From positions 248,001 through 312,000 of the forward strand of contig CADAXK010000003.1 of assembly GCA_902791865.1 (NCBI GenBank): a DNA stretch of 64,000 nt, written 5' to 3'. Positions 1 through 8,772 of the stretch are shown piece by piece; the stretch's first letter is position 1, and the number at the start of each line of letters is the position of its first letter. Source of the stretch: an uncultured Bacteroidia bacterium (GTDB taxonomy: Bacteria; Bacteroidota; Bacteroidia; Bacteroidales; ML635J-15). The position numbers were made by a program, and so were the translations under genes. Below the pieces are notes generated by a model. That model was not told where the DNA came from, did no database searches, and saw nothing but the letters and a program-made list of their open reading frames with translations.

Positions 1-1477
1 TGTAGGTCGGAAGCACATCGTACATTGTTTGCAAAGTCATTGTGGAGGAATTGCCGTCGCCGCCATAGCCCATTCGCTCAAGGTGCGGACAGTCGACCAT
101 ATATCCGCTGAAAGTGAGACATTGCAGAGTATATTTTACAAGGTCGTGGACGGTGTTCAGTTTTTCGTCGGAGCAAGAGAATGTTGCCGATTTGTCAATG
201 TCCAATGCACTAATTTGCAACGCTTTGATGTCTTGTATTTCGGCATTGCTGATTTTTACATATCGGAATGCGTGATGATGGAATTTGTTGCAGAAGCTTT
301 CGTTTGACTTGCCATTTGCAATGTAAATGTCGCTTTCGCCCTGACTTTCAAATTTTCCGCCGATGGGAATATAGTCGTTGTATTCCATTGTGACTTCCTG
401 ACCTTTCTGCAACTGACCGAACGACACTTGTAGCCAGCCAGTTATCACGCGCCCAAAATCGATTAGCAACGAACCATCATCTTGCTTTTCGACGGATTTT
501 GGCTGTAGGCTGTCGATTATGCGGTTGCCTTCGAAAAGTTGTGGCGAGGTGCGCATTCCTTCAACATTGTAGGCCGTTGCCGGTTGCCATTGTGGTTGAA
601 AATTTACATCGAAGCGTTCACCGCCGAACTGCAAGGGCATCCAAGTTCCGGTGTAGCTGTATCCGCTTGGCGAGGCTTGCCACGAAGTGTCGGTCTGGAC
701 GATGGTTTTGCTTGTACCGTTTGAAATCTCACAAATTTCGGCTTTTACAAGCGGACCGTCGAACGGCACACCGAAAATATTGTTGCGGTACCAGCCTTGT
801 CCGAGCCAGATTGTGATTTCGTTTTCGCCGTTGCGGAGGTGTGGTGTGATGTCGTAGGTTACAATGAGCGAATGCTTGTCGAGTTGGGAGACGGCAGGTT
901 GCAAAATCTTGTCACCGACTTTCGTTCCGTTTACATAAAGTTCGTGGTAGCCTAGCGAGTTGATGTGCGCGAGGACTTTGGTTTTGCCTTTCTGCAACTT
1001 TACGCTAAACTTTTTTGTGAGCATCGGTGTCGGAGCAAGTCCGTCACCCTGCTTGCAACCGATGTATTGTCCGTTCATATTGCCGAGAATGCCGATGCCA
1101 AAGCGTTCAATTTTGCTCCAACCCGAACTAGTTTCGTTCTCGTCCCAAGTGCGAACGCGCCAGTAGTAAAGTTTCCGTTCTTGCAAAGTAGTGCCTGTGT
1201 ATGCAACCATAATTTGCTTGCCAGACTCTATGCGACCACTTTTCCAGATGTCGGCACGACCTTTGGCGAGTGCGGCACTGTCGGAAGCGATTTGTATTTC
1301 GTAAGCTTTTTGCTTTTGGTTGTTATGAGTGAGTGTGTTCTTCCAACAGAAATGCGGAGTAGTGGTTTCGATGCCAAGAGGCGATTGCAGACCTTCGCAG
1401 CGCAGGTCAAAGACTTGTGCGAAAGCTGCTGCTGATAGCAGGCAGAGGGATAGTAATATGGGAAAAATGTTTTTCAA
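1..1477 (-). CDS. GH78 alpha-L-rhamnosidase, secreted (partial, C-terminus off the left edge)
   Basis: I translated this on the minus strand. It begins with a lipid-rich signal peptide (KNIFPILLSLCLLSAAAFAQ) followed by the typical start of bacterial rhamnosidases (LRCEGLQSPLGIETTTPHFCW). About 490 residues are present. The last visible part contains DCPHLERMGYGGDG, matching the acidic active-site motif of GH78 (DCP.R.ER.GW.GD). The family removes terminal alpha-L-rhamnose from plant or microbial glycans; the signal peptide suggests a periplasmic or surface location. No in-frame ATG exists between the upstream stop and the signal peptide. The best start is the TTG at 1477-1475. The rest of the catalytic barrel lies outside the window. 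Family assignment is secure; the exact substrate is not known. Confidence 0.88.
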   Translation of the reverse strand, partial: MKNIFPILLSLCLLSAAAFAQVFDLRCEGLQSPLGIETTTPHFCWKNTLTHNNQKQKAYEIQIASDSAALAKGRADIWKSGRIESGKQIMVAYTGTTLQERKLYYWRVRTWDENETSSGWSKIERFGIGILGNMNGQYIGCKQGDGLAPTPMLTKKFSVKLQKGKTKVLAHINSLGYHELYVNGTKVGDKILQPAVSQLDKHSLIVTYDITPHLRNGENEITIWLGQGWYRNNIFGVPFDGPLVKAEICEISNGTSKTIVQTDTSWQASPSGYSYTGTWMPLQFGGERFDVNFQPQWQPATAYNVEGMRTSPQLFEGNRIIDSLQPKSVEKQDDGSLLIDFGRVITGWLQVSFGQLQKGQEVTMEYNDYIPIGGKFESQGESDIYIANGKSNESFCNKFHHHAFRYVKISNAEIQDIKALQISALDIDKSATFSCSDEKLNTVHDLVKYTLQCLTFSGYMVDCPHLERMGYGGDGNSSTMTLQTMYDVLPTY

Positions 1478-1515
1478 TTTTGCTGAGTTTGAAAAATTGT
1501 TATGGATTTATAATT

Positions 1516-1547
1516 CTGTGGAGTCGTGGCGCGCCGCGACCCCACAG
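1516..1547. repeat. 32-bp GC-rich imperfect palindrome
   Basis: CTGTGG and CCACAG close a near-perfect palindrome with a GGCGCGCC core; one A/C mismatch and one G-T pair break it. It lies between the rhamnosidase and the thioredoxin-like gene, where it could end transcription from the latter, but there is no clear T-run on the minus strand. The following bases (1550-1620) are AT-rich degenerate repeats of the form ATTGTCCATTATCA. It looks like a dispersed intergenic element. Confidence 0.6.
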
Positions 1548-1620
1548 ATTATCCATTACAATTGTACATTATTCTTTTCCATTGTCAATTGCTAATTGTC
1601 CATTATCAATTGTCCATCAT

Positions 1621-2118
1621 TCATTGCCTTACCGCCTTTGGCGTCCAGCATTCGAAGAATCTCATTACCTTTTCCTTGTTGTAGCTTTTGCCTTCTTCGA
1701 GGAAACTCGAGTCCTGAGTGTGGATTACCTTGCCGTTCTCGTCGAGCACAACGAATACCGGGAAGCCGAATCGAGCAGGATTTCCGAGCCTTTTCATCAT
1801 TTTTGCGGCATTTTCCTTTTGCACTTCATCCGACTGGCGGGGATTGTAGTTGACATGAATATACACAAAATTATCATTAACCAACTTGTTGATAGTGCTA
1901 TCGTTGGTGATAAATTCTGCGAACCGCAGGCACCACGGGCACCAGTTGCCGCCAACCTGACAAATGACGATTTTTCCTTCCGCCTTTGCCTGTTTTACAG
2001 CCTTGTCAATTTGTTCCATCTGGTTGATACTTTCGTCGTAAACCTTCTTTGGAGCGGTCTGTGCGGATGCCGCTAACGCGAAAATTGCTAATAATGCGAT
2101 AGTTATAAACTTTTTCAT
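1621..2118 (-). CDS. Secreted thioredoxin-like protein (CPWC)
   Basis: The protein has 165 residues, with a signal peptide ending near residue 20 (ALAASAQ) and a thioredoxin-like fold. The redox motif C60-P-W-C63 sits in GGNWCPWCLRF, and a probable cis-proline loop is at GFPVF. It resembles the DUF255/thioredoxin_7 group, which reduces or isomerises disulfides of exported proteins. The start ATG is 12 bp after the stop of the patatin gene upstream, so the two are probably cotranscribed. The partner protein is unknown. A heme- or metal-related role is possible but not indicated. Confidence 0.8.
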   Translation of the reverse strand: MKKFITIALLAIFALAASAQTAPKKVYDESINQMEQIDKAVKQAKAEGKIVICQVGGNWCPWCLRFAEFITNDSTINKLVNDNFVYIHVNYNPRQSDEVQKENAAKMMKRLGNPARFGFPVFVVLDENGKVIHTQDSSFLEEGKSYNKEKVMRFFECWTPKAVRQ

Positions 2119-2130
2119 TTTGTATATTTA

Positions 2131-4503
2131 TCAATAGTCCAGTCCTTTCTTGTTGAACATCATGAATCCGAGGTGGAACATGAAGTACCAGTTGACTTTA
2201 TCGTCGTCCAAGTAATTGATGCTTATTCCCAAAGGTCCGAAGCGCGTATTATATACGAGTGCTGCGGATGCCATCATATAGTAGTATGTGAAGTTCTCGG
2301 AGTAAGCTGGTGTGTATATGTTAGATGTAAGTTCTTCCTTGATAATCTTTTGGAAAGGCATGTAGAAATAGAATTCTGTTCTGAGGTTCAGCCTTTCTGT
2401 AATGTTTACTATTGGCTTTACACCAATGGCGAAGAAATTGTTTGCTCGGTAGTTTGTGAGCAACAGCGTCTTGGAATTCATTATAGGGGTGAAGGCTGGT
2501 GCGTACAGTACACTCGATGAATAGTTGCGAAGCAATGGCCTGTTGCTTACGAAAAGTTGAGCGTATGCTCCTATCGTCAGGTATTTTACTATGCGAGAAT
2601 AGTGGTCGGCGACTAGGTTCAGTTGTACCCAGCTGTGTTTAGTTAAGAAAATGTCATCGAGGGCAGTGGTGGAGCCAGGGTTATTCTTTTCTGTTCCTAC
2701 TACATGGCGGAAATCTATTACAAAGTTTTGACCTCCTGTAGGATACATTATGTAGTTTAATGTGTTGTAGTTAAATAGTAGACGGTCGGAAAAATATTTG
2801 AAACTTGTGATGTCGGCAGTATCGGCGGCTTGATATGACGATACTTGGAAGTACGAGTACTTTTGTTCTCCCGATGATATGCCGATTTTTATAATGGAAT
2901 GTCTTGAAATAGGTGTGGCGATGTCGAATCTTACATTGTTTTCGTAGTCGATTATGTAAGGTGGCTGGTATGTCATAGACAGAACCCTTGAACTGCCCTT
3001 GAAGAAGTCGTATCTGTTAAGTGAACCAGAAAGTTCAAGCGAGAATGGCTGGTAGGTTGGGATGTCGATGCGCCCGCCAATCATTGCCGAAGCGTAGAAT
3101 CTGCCATAGTAGAAGTTGGCTTTGAATAGTCCCGAAATCCTGCCGAGCAGTTTGTACGAACCGCCCAGATATACCATGCTTGATGCTCCATTTGAAACAA
3201 CTGCTCCCACACCGAGCGATGTCCTGTTGTCTTTCTTTATTTTTAGTCTTAGGTTGAATTCTCCAGTCGAATCGTTGTATTCGGCAATAGGTGTGGCCTG
3301 TTTTATCTGATAGTCGGAAATCAGCTTGTAATAGTTCGACTCTATTGTATTGAAGTCAATGCCATTTTTTTTCGTTTGTTTCTTTATTCGTTTGAGATTT
3401 AGAGATCGTTCGATGTATTCCTTTTCGTAATCTTTTAATTTGCCGTCAATATATATGCTGTCGAATTTGAGTTCTGGCAGATTTTCTCGGTATGTTTTCC
3501 GCTCTTCGTTCAGTACGGAGCTGTCTTTTCTTCTGTCGATTAGGTTTTTTATGCTGTCGATGACACTGTTGCAATACACGTAGCCGGAATTTACGGCATA
3601 ATCCAGCTTTTGAAAATCCATAACGCCAACATCCTTGAATTTTATTGACAATATATATCCCTTGTTTTCATTGATTTCCATGCTTTTTTGTTCTCCCATG
3701 ATGAGATTTGTAATCTGCGCCAGCAGGTCTTCGGAGTCGGGCGGATCATCGTTGCCAAAAGCGGAAACATGTACACCTATAATAATATCGGGATTGAAAA
3801 CCTTGCGCATCGTCTCGATGGGGAAATTGCTGTAGATGCCGCCATCGTAGTAAAGTGTGCTGTCGAGTTCCACAGGCTTGAATACCATTGGGATTGCCAT
3901 TGATGCACGGATGGCGGTGCCGAGGTCGCCCTTGTCGAATATCTTTTCTCGGTTGTTGTAGACATCGGCGGCGACGCACCTGAACGGGACAAACAGGCTG
4001 TCGAAGTTGTTGTGGGCTTCTGCCGAACTCCGTGCGAAAAGGTCGATAAGACCTAAGTCCATAGGCTGAGTGGCTATTATGTTTGTCGGCAATGCCAGTG
4101 CTATCTTCTGCTTCTTTTTGCGCAGATCGACGCGTAGGAGCGACACATCGGGTTGCTCGTACTTGAAAAAGTCAAGGTATTTGTTCGGCAGTTTGCCCTT
4201 GTAGTAATTCTTGAAACTCGGACTATTGAATATTTTGATCATGTCATCCGGCGAATAGCCCGAGGCGTATAGTCCGGCAACAATTGCTCCCATCGATGTT
4301 CCCGTTACATAGTCGATGGGGATTCCGTGTTCTTCCAGTGCCTTTATTACACCGACGTGAGCATATCCTTTCGCGCCTCCGCCGCTAAGCACGAGGCCAA
4401 CAGTCTGTGCGTTCGCTATGCTACAAATGCATAACAAACTGATTGTTAGTATACATAATATGCGCGTTGCTTTAGTCACAAGTGCATTAAATAAACCATG
4501 CAA
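2131..4503 (-). CDS. Patatin-like phospholipase with C-terminal BamA-type outer-membrane barrel
   Basis: The protein has about 790 residues. After a signal peptide (ISLLCICSIANAQ) comes a patatin domain with the oxyanion loop SGGGAKGYAHVG, nucleophile elbow GTSMG and the Asp of DGG near residue 220, so the Ser-Asp dyad is intact. Residues of about 345-420 look like a POTRA-type linker and the rest is a 16-strand surface-antigen barrel ending in an aromatic/hydrophobic C-terminus. This is the PlpD-like architecture, where a lipase is tethered to or moved through its own barrel. The first codon of the open frame is TTG (4503). A GTG at 4479 gives a shorter and more standard signal peptide; there is no in-frame ATG. 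It is divergent from priA, and a thioredoxin-like gene follows 12 bp downstream. Confidence 0.88.
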   Translation of the reverse strand: MHGLFNALVTKATRILCILTISLLCICSIANAQTVGLVLSGGGAKGYAHVGVIKALEEHGIPIDYVTGTSMGAIVAGLYASGYSPDDMIKIFNSPSFKNYYKGKLPNKYLDFFKYEQPDVSLLRVDLRKKKQKIALALPTNIIATQPMDLGLIDLFARSSAEAHNNFDSLFVPFRCVAADVYNNREKIFDKGDLGTAIRASMAIPMVFKPVELDSTLYYDGGIYSNFPIETMRKVFNPDIIIGVHVSAFGNDDPPDSEDLLAQITNLIMGEQKSMEINENKGYILSIKFKDVGVMDFQKLDYAVNSGYVYCNSVIDSIKNLIDRRKDSSVLNEERKTYRENLPELKFDSIYIDGKLKDYEKEYIERSLNLKRIKKQTKKNGIDFNTIESNYYKLISDYQIKQATPIAEYNDSTGEFNLRLKIKKDNRTSLGVGAVVSNGASSMVYLGGSYKLLGRISGLFKANFYYGRFYASAMIGGRIDIPTYQPFSLELSGSLNRYDFFKGSSRVLSMTYQPPYIIDYENNVRFDIATPISRHSIIKIGISSGEQKYSYFQVSSYQAADTADITSFKYFSDRLLFNYNTLNYIMYPTGGQNFVIDFRHVVGTEKNNPGSTTALDDIFLTKHSWVQLNLVADHYSRIVKYLTIGAYAQLFVSNRPLLRNYSSSVLYAPAFTPIMNSKTLLLTNYRANNFFAIGVKPIVNITERLNLRTEFYFYMPFQKIIKEELTSNIYTPAYSENFTYYYMMASAALVYNTRFGPLGISINYLDDDKVNWYFMFHLGFMMFNKKGLDY

Positions 4504-4608
4504 GTTAATAAGATTTTTCTAAAAAATAGTTTTGCATATTATAAAATATTGTGCCTTTTTGAAAAGGTGGATTTTGCAGATTTATTATTACTTTTACACG
4601 CTAAAAAA

Positions 4609-7059
4609 ATGACAATGCATACCGCCGATGTTCTTCTTCCGCTTTCGCTACCCGGGACATTCTCTTACGAGGTTCCAGATGAGCTTGTTGCGTCAATGAA
4701 GCTCGGTGTGCGCGTTCTTGTAAATTTCGGCAAAAAGAAGATTTACACGGGCATAGTAGTAAATATTGAGGAGCGTGATGATGCCTTCGATTTCAAGATG
4801 AAGCCTATTTTTGCCCAGCTCGATGATGAACCTTTCATTTCGGAACCGCAGCTGAAGTTGTGGAATTGGATGGCATCGTATTATTGTTGCAACATTGGCG
4901 AAGTGCTCATCGCTGCTGTGCCTAGCATACTTTTGCCTACTAGCGAAACAAAATATGTGGTGTCGGCAAGTCCATCAGCAGATGACCCTCTTGTCAGAAG
5001 CGATTTGGCGGTATATAATGCCTTGGCGCTGAGCCATGTGAGCATGTTGTCCGAAATTATTGATGTCACAGGGATTAAAAATCCGCTTCCTGCGCTTCAG
5101 CGGCTTGTCGCGCGAGGTTTGGTTTCCGATGAGCAGGTGATTTCGAAGCTATATAAGCCTGTAGAGCGCAATTATGTCTTGTTTTCGACTTTGGAGGCCG
5201 AGAAAAATCAAGTGGCACTCGACAAGATAATGACCAAGAACGGAAAGCAAAAGTTTATTATAGAAACGCTTGTTGACATTTGCCAGCTTCGTGGAACCGA
5301 TTGCGTGGAGGTTGAGGAGCGCGAAATACTGGAGCGTTGCGATGCGTCAAAGTCAAGCCTTCAGAGCCTGCAGAAGTATGGTTTGTTGCAACTTTACCGC
5401 AAAGTACGCGAAATCCAGTCGGATGACGCTGATGCTGGCGATGTGATTTTGTCCGACGCCCAGCAGAAGGCTTTTACCGAAATAAAAACTGCCTTTTCCG
5501 AGAAACATCCAGTCCTGCTACATGGTGTGACATCGAGCGGAAAGACGGAAATATACATGAAACTTATCCGCGAAACACTGAATTCTGGACGGAAAGTCCT
5601 TTATCTGTTGCCTGAAATAGCAATCACAGCACAAATAATATCACGCCTCGAGAAATATTTCGGCTCATCGGTAAAAGTATATCATAGCAGGCACACATCA
5701 TCGGCGAGGGCTGGCGTTTACAATGCCGTCCTTGGTGGCAAGTATGAAATAATATTAGGAGTGAGGTCGGCAATATTTCTGCCTTACGAAAATCTTGGTT
5801 TGGTTATAGTCGATGAGGAGCACGAAACTTCATATAAGCAGTTTGATCCTGATCCGCGCTACAATGCCCGCGACATGGCTCTCGTGCTTGGCAAGATTCA
5901 TGGCGCCAATGTGATACTTGGTTCGGCAACGCCATCTGTCGAGTCGTACAGCAATGCAAGGCAGAGGAGGTATCGCTTGGTGGAACTTACCCAGCGTTAT
6001 GGCAATGTGCAGTTGCCTGTGATAGAGGTCGCCGACATGAAGGACGCATATTTCCGCAAGGTCAACAAAGGTCATTTTCATCCCATGCTTATTTCGGCAA
6101 TCAATTCTACCATTGCGGCAGGCGAACAGGTCATTCTGTTCCAGAACCGCCGCGGATATTCCTCAATGCTCGAATGCAAGGACTGCGGATATGTGCCTCA
6201 CTGCAGCAACTGCAATGTAAGTCTTACCTTGCACAAGTTCGACAACAAGTTGGTTTGCCACTATTGTGGCGAAAAGTTCAGCGTACCAACGGTTTGCCCT
6301 AGTTGCGGAAGCACAAAGATTACTGCGAAGGGACTTGGCACCGAAAAAATTGAGGAGCAGGTGCAGTCGTTGTTCCCTACGGCACGTTTGGCTCGCCTTG
6401 ACTACGACACAGCCCAGTCGCGGAAAAACTACGAGCGCATAATCGCTGAATTTGCTGATGGCCAGATTGATATACTCATTGGAACACAAATGATTACCAA
6501 GGGCTTGGATTTTCCCAATGTTGGTCTTGTTGGAATCCTGAATGCCGACAATATGTTGAATTTCCCCGACTTCCGTGCATTTGAGCGCTCGTTCCAGCTG
6601 ATGGCGCAAGTGAGCGGTAGGGCAGGGCGCAGGCAGAAACGCGGAAAGGTAATAATCCAGACCTTTACGCCAGACCACGAAATTATTGCCGATGTGTTGA
6701 CAAACAACTACAAAGCCATGTTTGAGAGCCAGATGCGTGAGCGAGAGCAATTCCATTATCCGCCATTGTGGAGTTTTATCGTTGTGCATCTTAAGCATAG
6801 GGATTTCCGCAAGTCGCTTCAGGCGGCTGCTATGTTGGCGAATGAGTTGAGGACGGTCTTGCATCAGCGGGTGCGCGGTCCCGAAGAGCCAGCCGTGAAT
6901 CGCATCAGCAGCTATTATATAATGAATGTACATGTCCGCTTCGAGAAAACCGTATCTGCATCAAAGGTCAAGTCGTTCATTATGGAAAAAGTGGCAATGG
7001 TGAAATCGATTCCGGAATTGTCGCAGGTTGCCGTTGAAATTGATGTCGATCCATACTAG
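4609..7059 (+). CDS. priA: Primosomal protein N' (replication restart helicase)
   Basis: PriA rebuilds stalled replication forks by 3'-5' unwinding and by loading the replicative helicase. The frame opens at 4498, but I place the start at ATG 4609 (or 4615), because MHTADVLLPLSLPGTFSYEVP is the conserved PriA beginning and the 37 upstream residues are low-complexity. From 4609 it has 816 residues: a 3'-DNA-binding domain at the N-terminus, Walker A GVTSSGKTE near residue 306, DEEH near 402, and a zinc region at about 520-570 with four CxxC-type pairs (CKDCGY, CSNC, CHYCG, CPSCG). The helicase C-domain contains the conserved QVSGRAGR. All key residues are present. Confidence 0.96.
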   Translation: MTMHTADVLLPLSLPGTFSYEVPDELVASMKLGVRVLVNFGKKKIYTGIVVNIEERDDAFDFKMKPIFAQLDDEPFISEPQLKLWNWMASYYCCNIGEVLIAAVPSILLPTSETKYVVSASPSADDPLVRSDLAVYNALALSHVSMLSEIIDVTGIKNPLPALQRLVARGLVSDEQVISKLYKPVERNYVLFSTLEAEKNQVALDKIMTKNGKQKFIIETLVDICQLRGTDCVEVEEREILERCDASKSSLQSLQKYGLLQLYRKVREIQSDDADAGDVILSDAQQKAFTEIKTAFSEKHPVLLHGVTSSGKTEIYMKLIRETLNSGRKVLYLLPEIAITAQIISRLEKYFGSSVKVYHSRHTSSARAGVYNAVLGGKYEIILGVRSAIFLPYENLGLVIVDEEHETSYKQFDPDPRYNARDMALVLGKIHGANVILGSATPSVESYSNARQRRYRLVELTQRYGNVQLPVIEVADMKDAYFRKVNKGHFHPMLISAINSTIAAGEQVILFQNRRGYSSMLECKDCGYVPHCSNCNVSLTLHKFDNKLVCHYCGEKFSVPTVCPSCGSTKITAKGLGTEKIEEQVQSLFPTARLARLDYDTAQSRKNYERIIAEFADGQIDILIGTQMITKGLDFPNVGLVGILNADNMLNFPDFRAFERSFQLMAQVSGRAGRRQKRGKVIIQTFTPDHEIIADVLTNNYKAMFESQMREREQFHYPPLWSFIVVHLKHRDFRKSLQAAAMLANELRTVLHQRVRGPEEPAVNRISSYYIMNVHVRFEKTVSASKVKSFIMEKVAMVKSIPELSQVAVEIDVDPY

Positions 7060-7079
7060 ACAATGCCTCATGCATTGTC
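7059..7079 (+). terminator. Hairpin directly after priA
   Basis: GACAATGC and GCATTGTC form a perfect 8-bp stem around CTCAT, beginning on the last base of the priA stop codon. There is no T-run, so termination is uncertain. The following bases (TGTCATGCTGAACTTG) look like a dispersed intergenic repeat. Confidence 0.45.
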
Positions 7080-7442
7080 ATGCTGAACTTGTTTCTGCAG
7101 CCTTGCGAAACGATGTGAGCAATCTTTTTTTTTGCGACCTCTCTGAGGTCGAATTAAATATACTACAACATTCTATATTTGTTTGACCTCTCCGAGGTCT
7201 TGCCATTTGCCTGTCGTTATAATATGTTGTCAGCTAAAGATTCTACAAATGTATGTGCCTGATTTTTGAATAAATATAACAACCACGGAGAGGTTGCATA
7301 TATATAGAAAAAACATGTGCATTTTTGGGGCGTTGGCGCATATTTTTGTCAGGTTGTTGAGCCTGTCGAACCACAAAAATTGTGACAACGCATAATTTGG
7401 CGGACAATAATGATTTTGTTCAAAAAAAATATTCACAATCTC
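7080..7442. other. Intergenic region with three short palindromes
   Basis: No gene is visible in this stretch between priA and the pfkA promoter. It holds two close copies of a GACCTC/GAGGTC palindrome at 7135-7151 and 7185-7199, and a related one (CAACC/GGTTG) at 7280-7296. A fourth relative occurs at 21235-21251. The segment at 7345-7370 (GAGCCTGTCGAACC) also looks like a remnant of a dispersed repeat. Confidence 0.6.
7135..7199. repeat. Two GACCTC..GAGGTC palindromes
   Basis: CGACCTC-TCT-GAGGTCG spans 7135-7151 and GACCTC-TCC-GAGGTC spans 7185-7199. Both have 6-7 bp perfect arms and a 3-base loop. The same arms recur at 21235-21251, which marks a small repeat family in this genome. Confidence 0.7.
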
Positions 7443-7472
7443 TTGGTGGAAAGCAAAAAAAACATACATTTG
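7443..7472 (+). promoter_or_regulatory. pfkA promoter (TTG-N19-TACATTTG)
   Basis: A perfect Bacteroidota-type promoter: TTG at 7443-7445, 19 bases, then TACATTTG at 7465-7472. It lies 24 bp before the ATG of pfkA, and therefore excludes the longer open frame that starts at 7410. Confidence 0.8.
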
Positions 7473-7496
7473 CGCTTGTTTTTAATTAGTATAAAC

Positions 7497-8477
7497 ATGG
7501 CAAATATAAAGAAAGTTGCAGTCCTTACATCAGGTGGGGATGCTCCAGGAATGAATGCGGCAATCAGAGCCGTTGTTAGAAAGGCTTTGCACGAAGGTCT
7601 TGAAGTTATGGGCGTAATGAGAGGATACGAAGGTCTGATCGCAGATGATTTCATCCCGATGGAATCGAAAAGCGTTGGCAACATCATACAGCGCGGCGGC
7701 ACTATCCTCAAGACCGCACGTAGCGACAGGTTCAGAACCATCGAAGGTCAGCAGATAGCATACGACAACCTTAGAAAGCACGAAGTTGATGCTCTTGTAG
7801 TTATCGGCGGTGATGGTACATTTAGGGGCGCAAGGGAATTCACCGAAAATTTCCCATTCCCAGTAGTTGGTCTTCCTGGCACAATCGACAACGACCTTTA
7901 TGGTACCGACATGACAATCGGATACGACACAGCATTGAATACCGTAGTTGAAGCAGTTGACAAGATTCGCGATACGGCTGCCAGCCACGAAAGAATGTTC
8001 TTTGTTGAGGTAATGGGCCGCGATGCTGGTTTTATCGCATTGCGTAGCGGTATTGCTTGTGGAGCAGAGGATGTACTTATCCCTGAAACAGTTACTTATC
8101 TTGATGAAGTACATGACAAGCTTGTCAAGTACATGACCGAAAAGAAGACTTCAAGCATAATTCTTGTTGCCGAGGGTGACGATGCAGGTGGTGCATACGA
8201 CATCAGAAATGCAATGGCAAAGTACGGAGAGGAATTCGATATGAGAGTAATAGTTCTCGGTCACATTCAGCGTGGCGGTTCTCCATCGGCATACGACAGG
8301 TATCTTGCTAGCCGTCTTGGTGTTGCTGCTATCGATGCACTTCTCGACGACCAGCGCAGTGTAATGTGCGGTATGGTTCACAACGAGATTGTTCTTGTCC
8401 CGTTCAACAAGACCATCAAGCACCACAAGACCATCGACCAGAAGATGCTCGACATTGTCGATGTTCTGAACAGCTAA
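7497..8477 (+). CDS. pfkA: ATP-dependent 6-phosphofructokinase
   Basis: The enzyme phosphorylates fructose-6-phosphate to fructose-1,6-bisphosphate in glycolysis. From ATG 7497 it has 326 residues, the normal bacterial length. It shows the ATP loop TSGGDAPGMNAAIRA, GGDGTFRGA, the catalytic/substrate motif PGTIDNDLYGTD, EVMGRDAGFIAL and HIQRGGSPSAYDR. GGDGT is the glycine signature of the ATP-dependent enzyme, not the PPi-dependent type (GGDD). The start is fixed by a promoter 24 bp upstream. It is monocistronic: a strong terminator follows. Confidence 0.96.
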   Translation: MANIKKVAVLTSGGDAPGMNAAIRAVVRKALHEGLEVMGVMRGYEGLIADDFIPMESKSVGNIIQRGGTILKTARSDRFRTIEGQQIAYDNLRKHEVDALVVIGGDGTFRGAREFTENFPFPVVGLPGTIDNDLYGTDMTIGYDTALNTVVEAVDKIRDTAASHERMFFVEVMGRDAGFIALRSGIACGAEDVLIPETVTYLDEVHDKLVKYMTEKKTSSIILVAEGDDAGGAYDIRNAMAKYGEEFDMRVIVLGHIQRGGSPSAYDRYLASRLGVAAIDALLDDQRSVMCGMVHNEIVLVPFNKTIKHHKTIDQKMLDIVDVLNS

Positions 8478-8511
8478 TATATTATAGGTATTTAAAATTT
8501 TTCACATACCT

Positions 8512-8549
8512 CGTAGAGATGTTGCGCGCAACATCTCTACGTTTTTTTT
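8512..8549 (+). terminator. pfkA terminator (30-bp perfect palindrome plus T-run)
   Basis: CGTAGAGATGTTGCG is followed directly by its complement CGCAACATCTCTACG (8512-8541) and then eight T residues. The perfect palindrome is longer than a usual terminator and resembles a dispersed intergenic repeat used as a terminator. Confidence 0.8.
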
Positions 8550-8639
8550 ATTAACAATCCATTGTTTATGAATTGTTAGTATATTAATTCAGATTAAATA
8601 TCTAAAATCTTTCTATTTAGTTATAATAGAATGCCGGTT

Positions 8640-8672
8640 TTGGCAACCTTTCAAAAATGATTCATACCTTTG
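8640..8672 (+). promoter_or_regulatory. Promoter of the giant adhesin gene
   Basis: TTG at 8640-8642 and TACCTTTG at 8665-8672, separated by 22 bases. A leader of about 100 bases follows before the ATG at 8773; it contains GGATAA/TTATCC arms at 8713-8718 and 8738-8743. Confidence 0.65.
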
Positions 8673-8772
8673 ACCTTCTAAAAGGTGTAAAGGATTTAGT
8701 AAAAAAGGATTTGGATAAATCGTTTGTAGACAGAGGATTATCCAGTTATATAGTAATTTAAATTTTTAGTAT

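Noticed and set aside
1417..2076. 219-residue rightward open frame
   Set aside because: Antisense of the thioredoxin-like gene and intergenic repeat; no domain.
4498..4608. Longer N-terminus of priA
   Set aside because: The extra 37 residues are low-complexity and lack PriA homology; the conserved start lies at 4609-4615.
6163..6933. 256-residue leftward open frame
   Set aside because: It lies completely antisense inside priA and has no recognisable domain.
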